A stretch of DNA of 6,866 bases from Bacteroidales bacterium UBA3824 (GCA_002393195.1 DGIK01000220.1:1-6866), one strand, 5' to 3'; counted from the stretch's first letter, positions 1 through 6,166 are shown. The notes: generated from the letters alone by a model not told the origin. Program-made: numbers and translations.

Positions 1-41
1 TTGAAGTAATTGAAGTGATTGAAGTAATTGAAGTAATTGAA
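1..41. repeat. 9-bp direct tandem repeat, about 4.5 units
   Basis: The unit TTGAAGTAA occurs at 1-9, 10-18 (TTGAAGTGA, one mismatch), 19-27 and 28-36, followed by a half unit at 37-41. The array may extend left of the window. The unit length is a multiple of three, so gain or loss of units would keep the reading frame of the upstream gene tail. Confidence 0.9.
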
Positions 42-44
42 TAA
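1..44 (+). CDS. 3' end of an unidentified upstream gene (partial, repeat-encoded tail)
   Basis: Only one plus-strand frame is open across the first bases. It begins at base 3 and reads Glu-Val-Ile four times, then Glu, then TAA at 42-44. The stop lies 11 bases before the ATG of maf, which fits two genes in one transcript. The gene body lies outside the window, so no function can be read from it. In related Bacteroidales a HAD-family phosphatase gene often precedes maf; that is recalled context, not something visible here. The tail could also be non-coding, because a 9-bp repeat with no stop in one frame leaves that frame open by construction. Confidence 0.45.
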   Translation, partial: EVIEVIEVIEVIE

Positions 45-55
45 ACAAAATCATA

Positions 56-640
56 ATGGACAAACTTAATCAATACAAAATCATCCTTGCGTCGGGTTCG
101 CCGAGGCGCAGGGAGTTGATGACGATGCTTGGCATCAATTTCACTGTGAAGACCAAGCCGACCGACGAAGTATATCCCGACGGCACACCGTCAGACAAGG
201 TTTCTGAATTTCTCGCCAAACTGAAGGCTGAGGCATTCTTGGAAGAATCGCTCTCCGACCCCAACCTTATCGTGATAGCCGCCGACACCACCGTGGTAAT
301 CGACGACGAAATCCTCGGCAAGCCCAAAGACCGCGCCGACGCAATCGCAATGCTCCAAAAACTCTCCGGCAAGCGTCACACGGTATATACGGGCGTCTGC
401 ATACTCAAAGAGGGTCAATTTCACTCGTTCACGGCGCAGACCGACGTATGGTTTCGCAAGATGGCTGAGGAGGAAATAGTTTTTTATGTTGACAACTACA
501 AGCCATTCGACAAGGCTGGCGCATACGCCGTACAAGAATGGATAGGCGCAGCGGCAATTTCGCGGATGGAAGGCTCATACTATAATGTCGTGGGACTGCC
601 GACACAGATGCTGTATGTAAAGTTGGCGGAGGTGGTATAG
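56..640 (+). CDS. maf: Maf-family nucleoside triphosphate pyrophosphatase (dTTP/UTP type)
   Basis: A 194-residue cytoplasmic enzyme of the Maf/YhdE/YceF family, normal in length. Family members hydrolyse nucleoside triphosphates, including modified or non-canonical ones, to the monophosphate and pyrophosphate, and are linked to pool sanitation and division control. The N-terminal signature ASGSPRRREL is at residues 12-21, the acidic AADTTV motif at 75-80, GKP at 88-90, the segment DKAGAYAVQEWIG at 152-164 and GSYYNVVGLP at 173-182. The Tyr-Ala-Val-Gln piece resembles the YhdE/B. subtilis Maf group (dTTP/UTP) more than the YceF group (m7GTP); this subfamily call is an inference. The ATG lies 11 bases after the preceding stop, with an A-rich upstream sequence and no Shine-Dalgarno motif. 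The product family is secure; the exact substrate is not. Confidence 0.93.
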   Translation: MDKLNQYKIILASGSPRRRELMTMLGINFTVKTKPTDEVYPDGTPSDKVSEFLAKLKAEAFLEESLSDPNLIVIAADTTVVIDDEILGKPKDRADAIAMLQKLSGKRHTVYTGVCILKEGQFHSFTAQTDVWFRKMAEEEIVFYVDNYKPFDKAGAYAVQEWIGAAAISRMEGSYYNVVGLPTQMLYVKLAEVV

Positions 641-652
641 GTTTGATTTTAT

Positions 653-700
653 AAAAAACGACACCGAGTTTTCGCATTGAAAGACTCGGTGTCGTTTTTT
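653..700. terminator. Bidirectional intrinsic terminator between maf and the lipoprotein gene
   Basis: A 17-bp perfect inverted repeat pairs 653-669 (AAAAAACGACACCGAGT) with 684-700 (ACTCGGTGTCGTTTTTT). Weaker pairing continues into the 14-base loop. The six A and six T at the outer ends give a U-tract on either strand. It lies 12 bases after the maf stop and 19 bases beyond the stop of the convergent lipoprotein gene, so it can end both transcripts. Confidence 0.92.
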
Positions 701-719
701 AGTGAGTTTCAGTAGTTGG

Positions 720-1409
720 TTAGAATTCGACCTCGATGCTTGCTGGTGGCACTGTTACCTTCTCGCCAGTCAAAGGATCTTCGCCGAAGTCGAAGGTCAC
801 GGTGAATGTGTACTTGCCGGGAGTGGTTGGCGTTGACTTGAAAATCAACGAAGTCTCATTCGCAAAAAGCGGCACATCTTTAAAAGAGGAAAGCTCCGCT
901 ATTGAATCCAATTCGTATGAACCAAGAAGTGTCTTTGGCTTGTATCCGCTTTTGATGTACTGGTAGTACCTTGGATAGCTTATTTGAAACAAGTCATTCA
1001 AAACCGTTCCCATAGAATGGGTATCGTCGAAATCTTTGTCGCAAACGACAGTAATGTTCGACACTGGAGCGGCGCACGCGACTGCCTCGCCTATGATATG
1101 CATACTACGGTATGTAGTGTCTCCGTAAAACTCCGCATACCTCTTGTACATAGGCAAATCTTCATCAAAGTCATAACTTACACTGCATCCTTTGAGACTT
1201 GGAATCCACATCTTAATCTCGGAAGCGGAGTTTGCACCGTATTTGTCAAACTCTAACTTCACCTTATCAGGCTTTGTTATGAACACGTTCATATAATTGC
1301 CGGTTGAAGGGTCGCAGAAGTCACCGGACTCCGACGCACCTTCATCGTCTCCCTTGTTGCATGCTATTGCAAGCAATGCAACAAGGAAAAAAATTATTCT
1401 GTTTTTCAT
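720..1409 (-). CDS. Putative surface-exposed lipoprotein of unknown function
   Basis: A 229-residue protein with a type II signal peptide: Lys2 and Arg4, the hydrophobic core IIFFLVALLAIA (5-16), then the lipidated Cys17. Residues 18-24 (NKGDDEG) are acidic, resembling the export signal that directs Bacteroidota lipoproteins to the outer face of the outer membrane; surface location is therefore inferred. The rest is rich in predicted beta strands. Four further cysteines (32, 75, 112, 123) could form disulfides in the periplasm or outside. The C-terminal 35 residues (PGKYTFTVTFDFGED onward) look like an immunoglobulin-like strand pair. I do not recognise a family or any catalytic motif. It stands alone, diverges from the LuxR-type regulator gene and ends toward maf. 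The dyad at 1505-1520 abuts its putative promoter, so regulated expression is likely. Confidence 0.8.
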   Translation of the reverse strand: MKNRIIFFLVALLAIACNKGDDEGASESGDFCDPSTGNYMNVFITKPDKVKLEFDKYGANSASEIKMWIPSLKGCSVSYDFDEDLPMYKRYAEFYGDTTYRSMHIIGEAVACAAPVSNITVVCDKDFDDTHSMGTVLNDLFQISYPRYYQYIKSGYKPKTLLGSYELDSIAELSSFKDVPLFANETSLIFKSTPTTPGKYTFTVTFDFGEDPLTGEKVTVPPASIEVEF

Positions 1410-1473
1410 AGTATTATGTATTAGGATTAATTACTCACCTTAAATCTAAGGTCATATTCTATAAAACACGTTA

Positions 1474-1505
1474 CAAAAATACAACAATTTTATCTGGTTT
1501 GCAAT
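1474..1505 (-). promoter_or_regulatory. Putative Bacteroidota sigma-70 promoter for the lipoprotein gene
   Basis: On the minus strand the -7 box is TATTTTTG (1474-1481), a full match to TAnnTTTG. After a 20-bp spacer the -33 position reads ATTG (1502-1505), three of four bases of TTTG. This places the transcript start near 1466-1470 and gives a leader of roughly 60 bases before the ATG at 1409. The dyad at 1505-1520 shares one base with the -33 box, so a protein bound there could contact or block polymerase. Confidence 0.55.
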
Positions 1506-1520
1506 ACTACTTTCGTAGTA
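1505..1520. promoter_or_regulatory. Dyad operator candidate, copy 1
   Basis: The sequence TACTAC-TTTC-GTAGTA is a 6-bp perfect inverted repeat around a 4-base centre, followed by a T-rich run. It is identical to the second copy at 1538-1553, and the identity extends to about 23 bases including flanks. The arms match those I recall for BlaI/MecI-type operators (TACTAC...GTAGTA), though the centre differs. No BlaI-like gene is in the window. It adjoins the lipoprotein -33 box. Confidence 0.65.
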
Positions 1521-1537
1521 ATTTTTGAAAAATCATA

Positions 1538-1553
1538 TACTACTTTCGTAGTA
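1538..1553. promoter_or_regulatory. Dyad operator candidate, copy 2
   Basis: A second identical TACTAC-TTTC-GTAGTA dyad, start to start 33 bp from the first, about three DNA turns. The two copies would therefore lie on nearly the same face of the helix, which suits cooperative binding of two dimers. It is about 50 bp upstream of the -33 box of the regulator gene, so it is nearer to lipoprotein control than to direct blocking of the regulator promoter. Confidence 0.65.
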
Positions 1554-1601
1554 ATTTTTTTGCAAAATATAGAAAAAAATGATTTATTTGTTGGAAGTTT
1601 T

Positions 1602-1633
1602 TTTGGGGGAAAATAAAATTGTCTGTAAATTTG
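1602..1633 (+). promoter_or_regulatory. Putative Bacteroidota promoter of the LuxR-type regulator gene
   Basis: TTTG at 1602-1605, a 20-bp spacer and TAAATTTG at 1626-1633 match both parts of the Bacteroides consensus (TTTG, TAnnTTTG). Transcription would begin near 1638-1641, leaving a short leader of about 20 bases before the ATG at 1661. Because the -7 box lies downstream of the TTG codon at 1619, it argues against that codon as the translation start. Confidence 0.7.
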
Positions 1634-1660
1634 CAAAAACTAATCTACAGACCTAATACT

Positions 1661-2401
1661 ATGATAAGAGTTCAAGATTTTTTCAAAGATTATAATGCAG
1701 TAAAAACGCCGTATGAAGTGGACGAATCGTTTGTGAAAGGCGTGATACAAGCATCCAAAGCGCATGTACGTGCATCGGGAAACGGGATTTATATATTCGA
1801 TTACAGCAAAAGGAAGGTAGTTTACGTGTCGCCAAACATCGCCACATGGTGCAATTTACAGCCACAACACAACCATACAACTGATTACAATTGGTATCTC
1901 AAAAACATTAGCGAAAAAGATTTGCAGATGCTTATAGAAATCAACCAAAAGGCCTTTGAATTTTGGCAAGGCATGTCAGACGACGAATGTACGGATTATG
2001 TATTGTCATACGACTTTATGTTTGGAGAGGCGATGGTCAATCAGCGTTACACGCCGATATTGGTAAAGGACGGCAACATAATATTGGCGATGTGCGAAGT
2101 GTCGCCATCGCAGAGCAAAGCGTCTGGCAACATCATAATGAGGAGAGCTGACAGCAAATACGAATATGTCTATTCCGTGGAATACCAAAAATGGCAGAAA
2201 GTTGCCCAACAATGTCTGACTCCCAAGGAAAAAGAAATCATACGCTCGACCATCAAGGGACTTTCATCCGTTGAAATTGCCGAAATCAACGGCAAAAGCG
2301 AAAACACCATCAAGACTCAAAAACGGAATTTATGCCGCAAACTTGGCGTATCATCTATGCCCGAAGCAATAACAATGGCGATGAACAACGGATTGCTATA
2401 A
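1661..2401 (+). CDS. LuxR/GerE-type transcriptional regulator with PAS-like N-terminal half
   Basis: A 246-residue cytoplasmic DNA-binding protein. The C-terminal helix-turn-helix of the GerE/LuxR family spans about 185-240: LTPKEKEIIR (186-195), then LSSVEIAEINGKSENTIKTQ (201-220) with the recognition helix, then the RKLGV turn (226-230). Residues about 40-150 (starting GIYIFDYSKRKVVYVS) look like a PAS-type sensory fold, but no cofactor residue is evident; this is inferred. No phosphoacceptor receiver domain or membrane segment is present. I chose the ATG at 1661 over an in-frame TTG at 1619, because the predicted promoter overlaps the longer version. It is divergent from the lipoprotein gene, a common arrangement for a regulator and its target. 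The paired dyads between them might be its binding sites. The signal it senses cannot be told. Confidence 0.85.
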   Translation: MIRVQDFFKDYNAVKTPYEVDESFVKGVIQASKAHVRASGNGIYIFDYSKRKVVYVSPNIATWCNLQPQHNHTTDYNWYLKNISEKDLQMLIEINQKAFEFWQGMSDDECTDYVLSYDFMFGEAMVNQRYTPILVKDGNIILAMCEVSPSQSKASGNIIMRRADSKYEYVYSVEYQKWQKVAQQCLTPKEKEIIRSTIKGLSSVEIAEINGKSENTIKTQKRNLCRKLGVSSMPEAITMAMNNGLL

Positions 2402-2441
2402 AAAAACCGCCGCGTCCTTTATATGGAACGCGGCGGTTTTT
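2402..2441. terminator. Bidirectional terminator between the regulator gene and rplQ
   Basis: 2402-2415 (AAAAACCGCCGCGT) pairs perfectly with 2428-2441 (ACGCGGCGGTTTTT). The stem can be prolonged by CC/GG past a one-base bulge, around a small AT-rich loop. A- and T-tracts at the outer ends serve both strands. It begins directly after the regulator stop codon and is 33 bases beyond the rplQ stop, so it also marks the end of the ribosomal-protein operon. Confidence 0.93.
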
Positions 2442-2474
2442 ATAATGATATTCTACAGAAAGTCGTGCCTCTGA

Positions 2475-3044
2475 TTATTCAGCCTTAGCTTCTGCTGCGG
2501 GAGCTGCTGCCTCTGCTGCAGGAGCGTCGGCGGCTTTTTTCTTGCGGCTACGACGAGTGGTCTTGCCAGCGGGTTTAGCGGATGCGCCCTTGCCCTGCTT
2601 GTAGTCGGGATTGAAGTCCACAAGCTCCATGATGCAAGTCTTGGCATTGTCACCGAGACGGAATCCAGTCTTGAGAATCCTCGTGTATCCGCCCGGACGC
2701 TCGTAGATAGCCGGAGTAACTTCTGCGAAAAGCACCTTTACGGCTTCCTTGTGATGGAGCTTGGAGAATACGAACCTGCGGGCCGCCATCCTCTTTACCT
2801 TGAAGGCTTCCTTCTCAGCATCGGATGTAGCCTTAGACTCTGCGTATGTGATGTCCGCTTTGGATGCTGTGAGAATCGGCTCAATGAAAGTACGAAGCTC
2901 CTTAGCCTTGGCGACAGTGGTATTGATCCTCTTGTCCTTATCCTTCTTCACAGACATGATCAAGGAGATGGCCATGTTGGTCAACATCGACTTCCTGTGG
3001 CCGTATGTCCTACCTAAGTGGTTTATTTTGTCTCTATGTCTCAT
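2475..3044 (-). CDS. rplQ: 50S ribosomal protein L17, with an internal insertion
   Basis: L17 lies near the exit tunnel of the 50S subunit. The start [20 protein letters not shown] and the core [20 protein letters not shown] (115-134) with LVDFN (141-145) are diagnostic. The protein has 189 residues, against about 127 in E. coli and, from memory, about 160 in Bacteroides. Two parts are extra. A charged segment of about 20 residues (roughly 65-88, [19 protein letters not shown]) falls between the helix ending in SKAD and ARRFVF, where other L17 proteins have a short link. A low-complexity tail from about 150 is first Lys/Arg-rich and then Ala/Glu-rich; such tails are usual in Bacteroidales. 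It is the last gene of the cluster, 40 bases after rpoA, and is followed by a terminator. Confidence 0.96.
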   Translation of the reverse strand: MRHRDKINHLGRTYGHRKSMLTNMAISLIMSVKKDKDKRINTTVAKAKELRTFIEPILTASKADITYAESKATSDAEKEAFKVKRMAARRFVFSKLHHKEAVKVLFAEVTPAIYERPGGYTRILKTGFRLGDNAKTCIMELVDFNPDYKQGKGASAKPAGKTTRRSRKKKAADAPAAEAAAPAAEAKAE

Positions 3045-3062
3045 TGCTAAAAGTAGTTGTGT

Positions 3063-3078
3063 CGAGCATCACTGCTCG
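3063..3078 (-). other. Small hairpin with GNRA-type loop in the rpoA-rplQ gap
   Basis: In the transcribed strand the sequence reads CGAGCA-GUGA-UGCUCG: a 6-bp perfect stem closed by a GUGA loop, a member of the stable GNRA tetraloops. It sits 18 bases before the rplQ ATG and 6 bases after the rpoA stop. There is no U-tract after it, so it is not a terminator. A role in mRNA stability, processing or translation of rplQ is possible but unproven. Confidence 0.5.
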
Positions 3079-3084
3079 TTCTGA

Positions 3085-4077
3085 TTAATCTTTATCAAGT
3101 TTGTATTTAGAAATGTCCATGCCGAAGTTCAAGTCCATGTTGGCAAGGAGATCGTCAAGCTCGGAGAGCGACTTTTTGCCAAAATTGCGGAACTTAAGCA
3201 AGTCGTTTTTGTTGAATACAACAAGGTCAGCGAGCGTTTCGACGTCTGCGGCCTTGAGGCAGTTGAGTGCCCTTACGGAGAGGTCGAGATCCACGAGCTT
3301 GGTCTTGAGGAGCTGCCTCATGTGGAGGAGCGTCTCGTCAAACTGCTCGTCGCCAGCCTCCTCGGTGGAGTCGAGAGTGATCTTCTCGTCGGAGAAGAGC
3401 ATGAAGTGATGGATGAGAATCTTAGCGGCCTCCTTGAGGGCGTCCTTGGGATTAATCGAGCCATCAGTCGTTACCTCAATTACGAGCTTCTCATAGTCGG
3501 TCTTCTGCTCCACGCGGTAGTTTTCGGTGGTGTACTTGACATTCTTGATAGGTGTGTAGATAGAATCTACAGCAATCACGCCAATCTCCATGTCAGGCAG
3601 CTTGTTTTCATCGGCGGGAACATAACCGCGACCCTTGTTGATGGTAATCTCCATCGAGAGCTTCACAGAAGGCTCCATGTTGCAGATTACCTGACCAGGG
3701 TTGAGGACCTTGAAGTTGGTGAGAAACTTCTCGATGTCGCCGGCGGTGAACTGCTCCTGTCCGCTAATAGTGACAACAGCCTTTTCAAAATCCTGCCCGT
3801 CAACAATCTGCTTGAAGCGTATCTTCTTAATATTGAGGATAATTTCGGTAACATCCTCTATGACACCCGGAATTGTCGAAAACTCGTGATCGACTCCCTC
3901 GATGCGAATCGAGGTGATGGCAAAACCTTCCAAAGAAGAAAGAAGAATTCTCCTCAGCGCATTGCCAATAGTAATGCCGAAACCGGGCTCAAGGGGACGA
4001 AACTCGAATTTTCCGTACATTTCGTCAGCCTCCAACATTATTACTTTGTCGGGCTTTTGAAAAGCTAATATTGCCAT
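3085..4077 (-). CDS. rpoA: DNA-directed RNA polymerase subunit alpha
   Basis: The alpha subunit dimerises to start assembly of RNA polymerase and contacts promoter DNA and activators. Its 330 residues are the usual length. The N-terminal domain (about 1-232) carries the dimerisation motif [15 protein letters not shown] (34-48) and [11 protein letters not shown] (69-79). An acidic linker (about 235-250) leads to the C-terminal domain (about 255-318). There, SVRALNCL (267-274) and [13 protein letters not shown] (299-311) correspond to the DNA-binding surface of E. coli alpha (Arg265 and Asn268 equivalents at Arg269 and Asn272). It sits between rpsD (16-base gap) and rplQ, the standard alpha-operon order. 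No Shine-Dalgarno sequence precedes the ATG. Nothing is missing. Confidence 0.99.
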   Translation of the reverse strand: MAILAFQKPDKVIMLEADEMYGKFEFRPLEPGFGITIGNALRRILLSSLEGFAITSIRIEGVDHEFSTIPGVIEDVTEIILNIKKIRFKQIVDGQDFEKAVVTISGQEQFTAGDIEKFLTNFKVLNPGQVICNMEPSVKLSMEITINKGRGYVPADENKLPDMEIGVIAVDSIYTPIKNVKYTTENYRVEQKTDYEKLVIEVTTDGSINPKDALKEAAKILIHHFMLFSDEKITLDSTEEAGDEQFDETLLHMRQLLKTKLVDLDLSVRALNCLKAADVETLADLVVFNKNDLLKFRNFGKKSLSELDDLLANMDLNFGMDISKYKLDKD

Positions 4078-4093
4078 TTGAATCTGTTGTTTA

Positions 4094-4702
4094 TTATTTA
4101 GAATAAAGTTCGACGATGAGTTGCTCCTTGATGTTCTCGGGGATGTCCTCGCGTGCGGGAACGTTCATGAACTTTCCTGCCATCTGGTTGCCGTCCCACT
4201 CGAGCCAATTGAACCTGGACCTATTAGCGCCCTGGAGCGAATTGACTATTACATCAAGAGCCTTGGACCTTTCGCGTACACCAACGATGTCGCCCACCTT
4301 CACATGGTAAGAGGGGATGCCGCATACCGTGCCATTCACAACAATGTGCCTGTGCGAAACAAGCTGACGAGCAGCCGCCCTTGAGGGAGCGATACCGAGC
4401 CTGTACACAACATTGTCGAGCCTCTGCTCGAGGAGCTGGATGAGGGTTTCGCCCGTTACACCAGACATTCTGGAGGCCTTCTTGAAGAGGTTGGAGAACT
4501 GACGCTCGAGAAGACCGTAGATGTACTTAGCCTTCTGCTTCTCCTTGAGCTGTGTGCCGTACTCCGACACCTTCTTGCGCTTAGCTGCCTGGCCGTGCTG
4601 TCCCGGAGGATAGCCTTTCCTGTCGAGGTATTTGTCTGTACCGAAAATTGGTTCGCCAAATTTCCTGGCGATTTTGGATTTAGGACCTGTATATCGTGCC
4701 AT
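4094..4702 (-). CDS. rpsD: 30S ribosomal protein S4
   Basis: S4 is a primary 16S rRNA binder that nucleates assembly of the 30S body. In several bacteria it also represses its own operon; whether it does here is unknown. The 202 residues start [17 protein letters not shown] and include YPPGQHGQ (31-38). The S4 RNA-binding domain lies at about 94-155, with [20 protein letters not shown] (94-113) and the HIVVNG turn (119-124). The zinc-binding cysteines seen near the N-terminus of some S4 proteins are absent, so this is the zinc-free form. It follows rpsK by 36 bases. Confidence 0.98.
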   Translation of the reverse strand: MARYTGPKSKIARKFGEPIFGTDKYLDRKGYPPGQHGQAAKRKKVSEYGTQLKEKQKAKYIYGLLERQFSNLFKKASRMSGVTGETLIQLLEQRLDNVVYRLGIAPSRAAARQLVSHRHIVVNGTVCGIPSYHVKVGDIVGVRERSKALDVIVNSLQGANRSRFNWLEWDGNQMAGKFMNVPAREDIPENIKEQLIVELYSK

Positions 4703-4738
4703 TTTGTAATGTTTTTTTTAGACTAACTGAAACTATGA

Positions 4739-5128
4739 TTACACTCTTCTCTTCTTGGCAGGACGGCATCCGTTGTGCGGAAGAGGAGTAACGTCGATAA
4801 TTTCCACAACTTCGACGCCTGAGCCATGTATAGCCCTGATGGCAGCCTCACGGCCGTTGCCCGGACCCTTCACATATACCTTCACCTTGCGGAGTCCCAA
4901 ATCATAGGCAGTCTTGGAACATTCGTTGGCTGCCTGCTGCGCTGCATAGGGTGTGTTCTTCTTGGAGCCCTTGAAGCCCATCTTGCCGGCGGACGCCCAA
5001 GAAATGACCTCCCCCGAAGCGTTGGTCAAAGAGATGATTATATTGTTGAAGGAGGAATGGATGTGAGCCTCGCCCACAGAATCCACCTTTACAACTCTCT
5101 TTCTCGTTACTTTAGATTTCTGTGCCAT
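4739..5128 (-). CDS. rpsK: 30S ribosomal protein S11
   Basis: S11 belongs to the 30S platform and lies near the mRNA path at the E site. It has 129 residues, as in E. coli. [15 protein letters not shown] (21-35), [14 protein letters not shown] (87-100) and the end [15 protein letters not shown] (115-129) are conserved. The latter includes the Asn119-Gly pair known in E. coli S11 as the site of isoaspartate formation. It is separated from rpsM by 13 bases. The start has no Shine-Dalgarno sequence, only an AT-rich stretch. Confidence 0.98.
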   Translation of the reverse strand: MAQKSKVTRKRVVKVDSVGEAHIHSSFNNIIISLTNASGEVISWASAGKMGFKGSKKNTPYAAQQAANECSKTAYDLGLRKVKVYVKGPGNGREAAIRAIHGSGVEVVEIIDVTPLPHNGCRPAKKRRV

Positions 5129-5141
5129 TTTCTACTAATTA

Positions 5142-5519
5142 TTACTTGGTAGCTTTCTTCTTATTTGCGACTGTCTTCTTCTTGCCCTTGCGTGTGCGGG
5201 CGTTGTTCTTGGTCTTCTGACCCCTCACGGGCAGACCGTTACGGTGGCGGATGCCCCTGTAGCAGCCGATGTCCATCAGACGCTTGATGTTCATGCTCAC
5301 CTCCGACCTCAATTCGCCTTCAACCTTGAAGTTGTCGTTGATAATCTGGCGGATCTTGGCTACCTGGTCGTCGTTCCAGTCCTGGACTTTGATGTCCTTG
5401 TCAATGCCGGCTTCCGAAAGGATCTTGTTTGCCCTGCTGCGGCCTATGCCGAAGATGTAGGTGAGGCCTATCTCGCCGCGTTTGTTTTTTGGTAAATCTA
5501 CACCAACAATTCTTGCCAT
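5142..5519 (-). CDS. rpsM: 30S ribosomal protein S13
   Basis: S13 sits in the 30S head and forms bridges to the 50S subunit and contacts with P-site tRNA. From the start [15 protein letters not shown] the protein has 125 residues, normal for the family. It shows the helical hairpin region [14 protein letters not shown] (21-34), then [17 protein letters not shown] (85-101) and KNNARTRKG (104-112), with a Lys-rich tail. The frame is open for 24 more codons upstream to 5591, but that part is unlike S13, so the ATG at 5519 is chosen. It follows rpmJ after 87 bases, the longest gap inside this operon. Confidence 0.97.
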   Translation of the reverse strand: MARIVGVDLPKNKRGEIGLTYIFGIGRSRANKILSEAGIDKDIKVQDWNDDQVAKIRQIINDNFKVEGELRSEVSMNIKRLMDIGCYRGIRHRNGLPVRGQKTKNNARTRKGKKKTVANKKKATK

Positions 5520-5606
5520 TTTTCTTGTGTTCTTAATGTATTTGATCATTCTTGACGCCGCTAATATTCCAAAGCTTGGACACGGTGCCAAAAATCTTGG
5601 TTACTA

Positions 5607-5723
5607 TTAGCCTTGGCGCTGCTTGAATTTGGGATTGGACTTGCAGATGATATACACTCTGCCTTTCCTTCTTACTACCTTGCAGTCTGCCGATCTTTTC
5701 TTTACAGAAGTTCTAACTTTCAT
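5607..5723 (-). CDS. rpmJ: 50S ribosomal protein L36 with incomplete zinc site
   Basis: A 38-residue protein, the normal L36 length: it starts [20 protein letters not shown] and ends [10 protein letters not shown]36 binds 23S rRNA late in 50S assembly. The zinc-bearing form has ligands Cys11, Cys14, Cys27 and His33 (E. coli numbering). Here positions 14 and 27 are Cys but 11 is Ser and 33 is Phe, so zinc binding by the usual four ligands is not possible. Bacteroidota L36 proteins are, as I recall, generally of the zinc-free type, so this fits, with two leftover cysteines. It lies 17 bases after infA and before rpsM, its usual place. Confidence 0.96.
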   Translation of the reverse strand: MKVRTSVKKRSADCKVVRRKGRVYIICKSNPKFKQRQG

Positions 5724-5740
5724 TTTATTGTGTCCTTTTT

Positions 5741-6001
5741 TTATTTGTACCTGAAAGATATCCTGCCCTTCGACAGGTCATACACAGACATCTCCACCTT
5801 CACCTTGTCGCCGGGGAGTATCCTGATGTAATGCTGGCGCATCTTGCCAGAGATATGAGCCGTAATCACATGACCATTCTCAAGCTCGACGCGAAATGTT
5901 GCGTTGGAGAGCGCCTCAGTGATGATGCCGTCCTTCTCGATGGCCTTCTCCTTGGTGTGCCTTACAACGTTTGTTGGTCGTCTATTATTTTCGTTGTCCA
6001 T
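5741..6001 (-). CDS. infA: Translation initiation factor IF-1 with N-terminal extension
   Basis: IF-1 binds the 30S A site during initiation. It is a single OB-fold, here from about residue 18 to 86: [18 protein letters not shown] (17-34), [19 protein letters not shown] (35-53), [15 protein letters not shown] (57-71) and the end [12 protein letters not shown]. With the ATG at 6001 the protein has 86 residues, about 14 more than the usual 72. The extra N-terminus ([16 protein letters not shown]) is polar, and there is no ATG, GTG or TTG codon in frame after it, so it cannot be trimmed to the normal start. The frame is open further, to an ATG at 6094, but those residues resemble nothing in IF-1 and lie in the leader. 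It is the first gene of the infA-rplQ unit. Confidence 0.93.
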   Translation of the reverse strand: MDNENNRRPTNVVRHTKEKAIEKDGIITEALSNATFRVELENGHVITAHISGKMRQHYIRILPGDKVKVEMSVYDLSKGRISFRYK

Positions 6002-6101
6002 CTTCAAAAATTTATGAAACACCTTCAATTCTTCGCAACAGGAGGAAATACCTGATGCAAAAGATACTTTACAAAAATTAAAAGTTAATATCAATTATGA
6101 C

Positions 6102-6127
6102 AATAAAGGATTGAATAACCCTTTATT
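6102..6127 (-). other. Hairpin at the 5' end of the infA leader
   Basis: AATAAAGG (6102-6109) and CCTTTATT (6120-6127) form an 8-bp perfect stem with a 10-base loop. In the minus-strand RNA it would lie within the first 30 or so nucleotides after the predicted start near 6130. It may protect the 5' end of the long operon mRNA or act in leader control; neither role is shown. Confidence 0.45.
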
Positions 6128-6135
6128 TCAGCCGT

Positions 6136-6166
6136 CAAAGATACAACAATAAGACTAAATTGCAAA
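6136..6166 (-). promoter_or_regulatory. Putative promoter of the infA-rplQ operon
   Basis: On the minus strand TTTG (6163-6166) and TATCTTTG (6136-6143) are separated by 19 bp, a full match to both boxes of the Bacteroides consensus. Transcription would begin near 6130, giving a leader of about 130 bases before the infA ATG at 6001. It is the best match I found in the secY-infA gap. Confidence 0.72.

Noticed and set aside
1505..1560. The two dyads followed by T-runs as tandem terminators
   Set aside because: The 6-bp stems are AT-rich and weak, no plus-strand gene ends before them, and they lie in a divergent promoter region; operator use is more likely.
3322..4068. Long open frame of 248 codons on the plus strand opposite rpoA
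   Set aside because: It is an antisense shadow of rpoA, which is conserved along its entire length; the translated product shows no recognisable motif.
5520..5591. Upstream extension of rpsM by 24 codons
   Set aside because: The extension does not resemble S13, whose conserved start [10 protein letters not shown] matches the ATG at 5519.
6040..6045. AGGAGG on the plus strand, like a ribosome binding site
   Set aside because: No convincing plus-strand gene follows it, and the genes here do not use Shine-Dalgarno sequences.
6002..6094. Upstream extension of infA to an ATG at 6094
   Set aside because: The 31 residues are hydrophobic and Cys-rich and unlike IF-1; they lie in the predicted mRNA leader.
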